The notes beneath the pieces are model-generated. The model was not told the DNA's origin, ran no database searches, and saw nothing but the letters and a program-made list of their open reading frames with translations. Position numbers and translations under genes: made by a program. Positions 58,731-64,000 of a stretch of 64,000 bases of DNA are shown one piece after another. The stretch spans positions 62,001 through 126,000 of the forward strand of contig JAQGDQ010000394.1 in NCBI GenBank assembly GCA_030141605.1, in the 5' to 3' direction. Each line of letters starts with the position of its first letter. The stretch's first letter is position 1. The DNA comes from Tubiluchus corallicola (Eukaryota > Priapulida > Priapulimorpha > Priapulimorphida > Tubiluchidae).

Positions 58731-58852
58731 GATTAGTACGACCCTATTCTCAAGCTGGCCAGACTGGATTGTTTTTTCTATTTTACCTGTTTGATTAGTA
58801 CGACCCTATTCTCAAGCTGGCTAGACCGGATTGTTTTTCCAGTTTTACCCGT
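58731..58852. repeat. 62-bp unit in two copies
   Basis: GATTAGTACGACCCTATTCT then CAAGCTGGC repeats at 58731 and 58793 with a few differences. Confidence 0.9.
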
Positions 58853-58910
58853 CCTTACATAGGGACTTCTGCGAAACTATATATAAGATACATGTAAACA
58901 ATGTATTGGG

Positions 58911-59400
58911 ATAACAGTTTAATACATATACAATGATCCTGTATATAATGATGTATCGGTTTCTGCTTTTCATACTCTCTTTTCTGGCTTTGTTTAATAA
59001 AGAAAATCAAGAGAAAAGCTTATATAAAAACAAAAAAGCAAAGAAATAAAGAAAATGATTTAATTCAACATTAACATGTTGTTTGCTAGCTCAAACGATC
59101 GTTTCGACAGCAACGTCATTTTCGATGCTATAAACAAATAAAAATGTAAATAAAGCTAATACAAATAATAATAATCTTTACAATTTTCTATACAAAAGAA
59201 CCGCTTTCTAAGTTGTAGTGGTAGTTGTTGTTATTGTAGTTTCTACATTCTGACAATTTGAGTTTTTTCTCTTGTGATTGTGTAATGATATCATTTATTT
59301 TATGCCTTGAATAGAGAATGCCTGTCAGATAGAAAACTGGCAGGTGTGAATGCGCCATCAAAATGACAACAAAATGGTACAGATAAATTCAATTTAATAC
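58911..59400. repeat. Block beta, copy 1, of the P-like locus
   Basis: About 95% identical by eye to 63544-64000, 4633 bp away. On the minus strand its end (GGCAGGTGTGAATGCGCC and the next 60 bp) is also the sequence just upstream of the transposase exon at 61660-61740. Confidence 0.9.
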
Positions 59401-59526
59401 TTTATTACCTATCATTTTAGTCATTGCCTCTGTTGAAGACATGAACAAGTCAGTCATTCTACAGGGTGGTTGAAGCATGTCATGTTTATACTTTCTAAAT
59501 GAAAAAGAAAACAGTTAGCTTAATTA

Positions 59527-60143
59527 GAAAAGTAGGTTTGAATTATCTAGGCTGAGAATATTCTAATTTTTGTTTCCGAAGAAATCTTCCCGTTTCCAAA
59601 AACTTTTCTGAGTTTTGAAAATGCTGGTAATGCCTTAATCTTCCGACTTGATATGACCTCTTCTGTTGCAAGCAAAGTATCAAGATGTTTGCAACTTTCC
59701 ATGATTCATCATCATTACGTGTCGCGTGAAATTTTTCAGTTTTTTGTTTAGTTTTGTTTTCAGATTTCTGTCTATTGAACTTCTTTAGTGTTAATTGAGT
59801 AATTCTAATGTGTCTATTGCAGGAATATGGGAAACTTTAGATTTAAGGAGGTGGAGTTGGGGTTGTAGTTGTGGTTACAGGTGGGTTGTAGTTGGGGGTT
59901 TGGGGCAATAGCGGCGGGGTCGACGGCGGTGGTATGGAACGTACCGGGGTCGTGATTTAGTTGATTTGTCGATTTCTTGCTTGAAGTTGAACGAGAAATC
60001 TACCAAAGCTTTGTACCAAAGACCAGTGGACACATCTCTGGGTCATCTCCAATGGACGGACAAGTGGACGGCAGGAGGTCGAAACTGACACTCCCCTAGA
60101 TTTCGATATGGTTTCTGTCCCAAGCGACAATGTCTCCAGAGGG
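59527..60143. repeat. Block delta, copy 1
   Basis: Matches 62419-63061. The minus strand contains a decayed version of the Arg-rich and Thr/Pro-rich frame seen in copy 2; a one-base loss in the ACAACCCCACC tract shifts this copy. Confidence 0.85.
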
Positions 60144-60661
60144 GTTATTACCTATCATTTTAGTCATTGCCTCTGTTGAAGACATGAACAAGTCAGTCAT
60201 TCTCCAGTGGGGTTGAAGCATGTCATGTTTATACTTTCTAAACGAAAAAGAAAACAAACTGTTACTCTTTGAATTATAACGTCAAATTCGAATTAATAAA
60301 ACTCTAATTCGTTATAATCAATGTCATTTGCAGAATGAACAATTTCAAATTTCTTACACGTGTGCGTGCGTGTGTGTGTTCTGACGGATTCTAACTTTGT
60401 AAATGTAATGTTTGTGGCCTAGGCAAGGTCTACTATACAACAGGACGTGTACGGTCAGATCTCTGATTCTGCCAGCGGAGGCGGTCTATTTTTAACATTT
60501 AGTCCTAATAATTTGGACATATTTACCCCCCATGGTGACCTATAGCATGCCACAATACATATAGAACATATTCCTCATTCATCTGGTAATTTAAAAACAG
60601 TGGTACCTATGATATCCCCCCCCCAAAAAAAACACACCATATCTGCAACTCATTGTGTCCC
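60144..60661. repeat. Block gamma, copy left of the transposase exon
   Basis: Nearly identical to 61740-62252; shorter copies stand at 59401 and 63062. All begin TTATTACCTATCATTTTAGT. Confidence 0.93.
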
Positions 60662-60739
60662 GAAGATTACCTGTCACTTTCTATAGAGAATAATGCACTC
60701 ACCATTTTGCAGAGATGTTTGCGACAATTAGTTGGCTAG

Positions 60740-61659
60740 TCACGCCTTCTTAATGGAGGTCTGGTAAAGGGCTGAGTGCTGCTGGTGATCCTTCTCCAAA
60801 TTGTGTAGTCCATGCAGCAGTACATTCGCCAGGCATCTCAGAGCATTTCTTGAAAATTCTCCAAAATCAAAGTAGGCATTGATTATGGAGAGGATGTTCA
60901 TGAGCTTGTTGCGGCAGCAGACTGTGTGAGTTGACTTCTTCACAAAACACAAGCCAGTTCTAACGAATTCGAACGTGAATGTGTGGGGCACTGTAAGACC
61001 TCCCCTAGACACTTCTTAAATGAACATTTTCATTTCCTCAAAAAGGAGAGGCTCATCCTCTGGCAAAGAAATGTCATTTTGGCACTTACTCTCCAACCAA
61101 CCTGCGACATATGCACACGCGTTCAGTTCAGTTTTGGAAAGAGTCTCGTCAACACAAATCTCCATAATTTTGGCATCCTCAAAATCAATCCCATTGCATG
61201 TGTGGAACTGGATTTTGGATGATATGTCTGTGTCCACAAACTCCAGGAATGATGCAGAGAAATGCGCCAGTCTCCGCTTGAATGCTGAACAGACATCTCC
61301 AGCTTGCATGAATGCATTGGTCCCCCTTGACTGCCTGTAAACTGAAAACTCACCCTCTATTCTGTCACTCTGAAGTTCACGCAATAATACGTAGTGAAAT
61401 CCAACAGAAAACAAGTGCCTACAGATAGCGAGGAGTCCCTCCGTGGTCTGAATCAAAGCTTTTCGCGTATCATGCGTCAGGCATTCAATTCTTTTTGGTC
61501 CGTGTCCTGATTCGGTTTGCTTAAATAGAGTCAACAACGACTGAAGAGTATCAGATGTATCTTGTTGAACAGATCGATCAGGGTCTCTCATCCTAATGTC
61601 TTGACCTCTGGCAGAAACATTTACCACATTCCACCAGCGTAGCACTTGCTGAATGAATT
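60740..61659 (-). pseudogene. P-element/THAP9-like transposase, C-terminal exon
   Basis: After the acceptor CTCTCTGACAG the frame opens with FIQQVLRWWNVVNV, a motif of P-type transposases. It continues through HYVLLRELQSDRIEGEFSVY and RQSRGTNAFM to a TAA at 61016-61018. The same frame then resumes (EVSRGGLTVPHTF, then CRNKLMNIL) to a stop at 60740. The two parts match the conserved C-terminal region of P-element and THAP9-type transposases. One nonsense codon makes it a pseudogene unless that exon is spliced. The THAP zinc finger and the catalytic N-terminal two-thirds are not seen in the window. Gamma repeats flank it. Confidence 0.82.
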
Positions 61660-61739
61660 CTGTCAGAGAGAAAGCTGGCAGGTGTGAACGTGCCATCAAA
61701 ATGACAACAAAATGGTACAGATAAATTCAATTTAATACT

Positions 61740-62252
61740 TTATTACCTATCATTTTAGTCATTGCCTCTGTTGAAGACATGAACAAGCCAGTCATTCTCC
61801 AGGGGGGTTGAAGCATGTCATGTTTATACTTTCTAAACGAAAAAGAAAACAAACTGTTACTCTTTGAATTATAACGTCAAATTCGAATTAATAAAACTCT
61901 AATTCGCTATAATCAGTGTCATTTGCAGAATGAACAATTTCAAATTTCTTACGCGTGTGCATGCGTGTGTGTGTTCTGACTGATTCTAACTTTGTAAATG
62001 TAATGTTTGTGGCCTAGGCAAGGTCTACTATACAACAGGACGTGTACGGTCAGATCTCTGATTCCGCCAGCGGAGGCGGTCTATTTTTAACATTTAGTGC
62101 TAATAATTTGGACATATTTACCCCCATGGTGACCTATAGCATGCCACAATACATATAGAACATATTCCTCATTCATCTGGTAATTTAAAAACAGTGGTAC
62201 CTATGATATCCCCCCAAAAAAACACACCATATCTGCAACTCATTGTGTCCCA
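61740..62252. repeat. Block gamma, copy right of the transposase exon
   Basis: Direct repeat of 60144-60661, offset about 1590 bp, differing by few bases (for example CAGTGGGG/CAGGGGGG). Confidence 0.93.
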
Positions 62253-62418
62253 ACATGTCCCATGTCACAACCAGACATGTGTAGTCGATAAATTTGTTAT
62301 TCTTAAAAACGTAATAAAATTTAAAGCTAAAAACATACATTTTTGACATACATTTGGTATTTGATCTACTTCTAAAACTTGCCACTGTTCAATACAGTTT
62401 AAAGACATTTAGCTTACA

Positions 62419-63061
62419 TAGAAAAGTAGGTTTGAAATATCTAGGCTGAGAATATTCTAATTTTTGTTTCCAAAGAAATCTTCCCGTTTCCAAAAACCTT
62501 TCTGAGTTTTGAAAATGCTGGTAATGCCTTAATCTTCCGACTTGATATGACCTCTTCTGTTGCAAGCAAAGTATCAAGATGTTTGCAACTTTCCATGATT
62601 CATTACCGTTACGTGTCGCGTGAAATTTTTCAGTTTTTTGTTTGGTTTTGTTTTCAGATTTCTTTCTATTGAACTTCTATAGTGTTAATTGAGTAATTCT
62701 AATGTGTCTATTGCAGGAATATGGGAAACTTCTTTAGATTTAAGGAGGTGGAGTTGGGGTTGTAGTTGTGGTTACAGGTGGGGTTGTAGTTGTGGGTTTG
62801 GGGCGATAGCGGCGGGCTCGACGACGGTGGTGTGGAACGTACCGGGGTCGTGGTTTAGTTTGTTTGTCTATTACTTGCTTGAAGTTGAATGTCAAATCTA
62901 CCAAAGATTTGTGCGTGTCCAGAAACTTCGGAGAAGAGACCAGTGGACACATCTCTGGGTCATTTCCAACGGACGGACAAGTGGACGGCAGGAGGTCGAA
63001 ACTGACACTCCCTTAGATTTTGATATGGTTTCTGTCCCAAGCGACAATGTCTCCAGAGGGG
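62419..63061. repeat. Block delta, copy 2, with a Thr/Pro-tailed frame
   Basis: Direct repeat of 59527-60143. On the minus strand an open frame extends from about 63020 to TAA at 62740: KFLDTHKSLVDLTFNF, then RRRARRYRPKPTTTTPP and more Thr/Pro. It may be part of the transposon's second protein or host sequence carried along; no family recognised. Confidence 0.6.
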
Positions 63062-63543
63062 TTATTACCTATCATTTTAGTCATTGCCTCTGTTGAAGAC
63101 ATGAACAAGCCAGTCATTCTCCAGGGGGGTTGAAGCACGTCATGTTTATACTTTCTAAACGAAAAAGAAAACAAACTGTTACTGTTTGAATTATAACGTC
63201 AAATTCGAAATAATCAAACTCTAATTCAAATTTCTTATGCGTGTGCGTGCATGCGTGTGTGTTCTGACCGATTCTAACTTTGTAAATGTAATGTTTGTGG
63301 CCTAGGTTATCTTAATTTTGTATCTTAGCTATTTTATACATATATGAATGTCGAATATTTTTAAAGTCTGTTCTTGTCCTAACTCATGGTAATACGTAGG
63401 ATATTGTACTAGTGAGCATACTTACAGGTTATTTGGCTAGTTCCTTGTTTCTTTGTTTGCATTCTTGTCAGGGTTGTTTGTTTACTATCTGATAAATACG
63501 TAAACAATATATGTCAGCATTGCGAATAATTGTTTCTGTTTTC

Positions 63544-64000
63544 ATAACAGTTTAATACATATACAATGATCCTGTATATAATGATGTATCGCTTTCTGCT
63601 TTTCATACTCTCTTTTCTGGCTTTGTTTAATAAAGAAAATCAAGAGAAAAGCTTATATAAAAACAAAAAAGCAAAGAAATAAAGAAAATGATTTAATTCA
63701 ACATAAACATGTTGTTTGCTAGCTCAAACGATCGTTTCGACAGCATCTGTCATTTTCGATGCTATAAACAAATAAAAATGTAAATAAAGCCAGAACAAAT
63801 AATAATAATCTTTACAATTTTCTTTTCAAAAGAAGCTCTTTCTAAGTTGTAGTGGTAGTTGTTGTTATTGTAGTTTCTACATTCTGACAATTTGAGTTTT
63901 TCCTCTTGTGATTGTGTAATGATATCATTTATTTTATGCCTTGAATAGAGAATGCCTGTCAGAGAGAAAACTGGCAGGTGTGAACGTGCCATCAAAATGA
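63544..64000. repeat. Block beta, copy 2, cut by the window end
   Basis: Second copy of 58911-59400. Its last bases continue the same order (CAAAATGA), so at least one more unit probably lies beyond the window. 63300-63543 between gamma and beta is unique. Confidence 0.9.

Overview
This window looks like AT-rich nuclear DNA of an invertebrate animal; I cannot name the species. The evidence is spliced genes with GT-AG introns, a cytosolic-type sulfotransferase, a C2H2 zinc-finger gene without an N-terminal KRAB box, and a crowded set of animal transposons: Ty3/gypsy, BEL/Pao, piggyBac, pogo/Tigger, P-element-like and several MITEs. Tandem minisatellites with 25 to 71 bp units are unusually abundant.

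Layout. 0.6-4.3 kb (minus): the 3' half of an unrecognised spliced gene with one membrane segment and a long cytoplasmic-type tail. Six exons join in phase, but one carries an in-frame TGA. 4.45-6.0 kb: 22 copies of a 71-bp repeat. 6.49 kb (plus): one dead trypsin-family exon. 9.0-18.2 kb (minus): a complete six-exon sulfotransferase gene of 322 aa. Its cofactor 3'-phosphate site is intact, but the 5'-phosphosulfate loop is rewritten and the catalytic His is replaced. Its introns hold a gypsy fragment, a MITE, palindromes and tandem copies of one of its own splice acceptors. 20.1-21.7 kb: BEL/Pao remnant. 24.6-26.3 kb (plus): 13-finger C2H2 gene with an internal four-finger duplication. 28.4-34 kb: repeats, a TA-flanked MITE containing a second MITE, and a gypsy reverse transcriptase fragment.

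34-46 kb is a patchwork. It has diverged copies of a gypsy-fragment/45-bp-repeat/exon unit, an apparently intact 1.45-kb Tigger element, a 25-bp array and a 46-bp array. 46-48.8 kb is a piggyBac copy with one nonsense codon, lying between a single 41-bp unit and a 56-copy array of that unit. A second, unrelated 41-bp array follows at 52-53 kb. 53.9-57.4 kb is pyrimidine-rich low-complexity DNA. 57.4-64 kb holds a second copy of the TA-flanked MITE and a tandemly rearranged P-element-like locus.

The two most gene-like loci are the sulfotransferase and the zinc-finger gene. I see no functional link among neighbours; the local architecture is shaped by transposition and tandem duplication.
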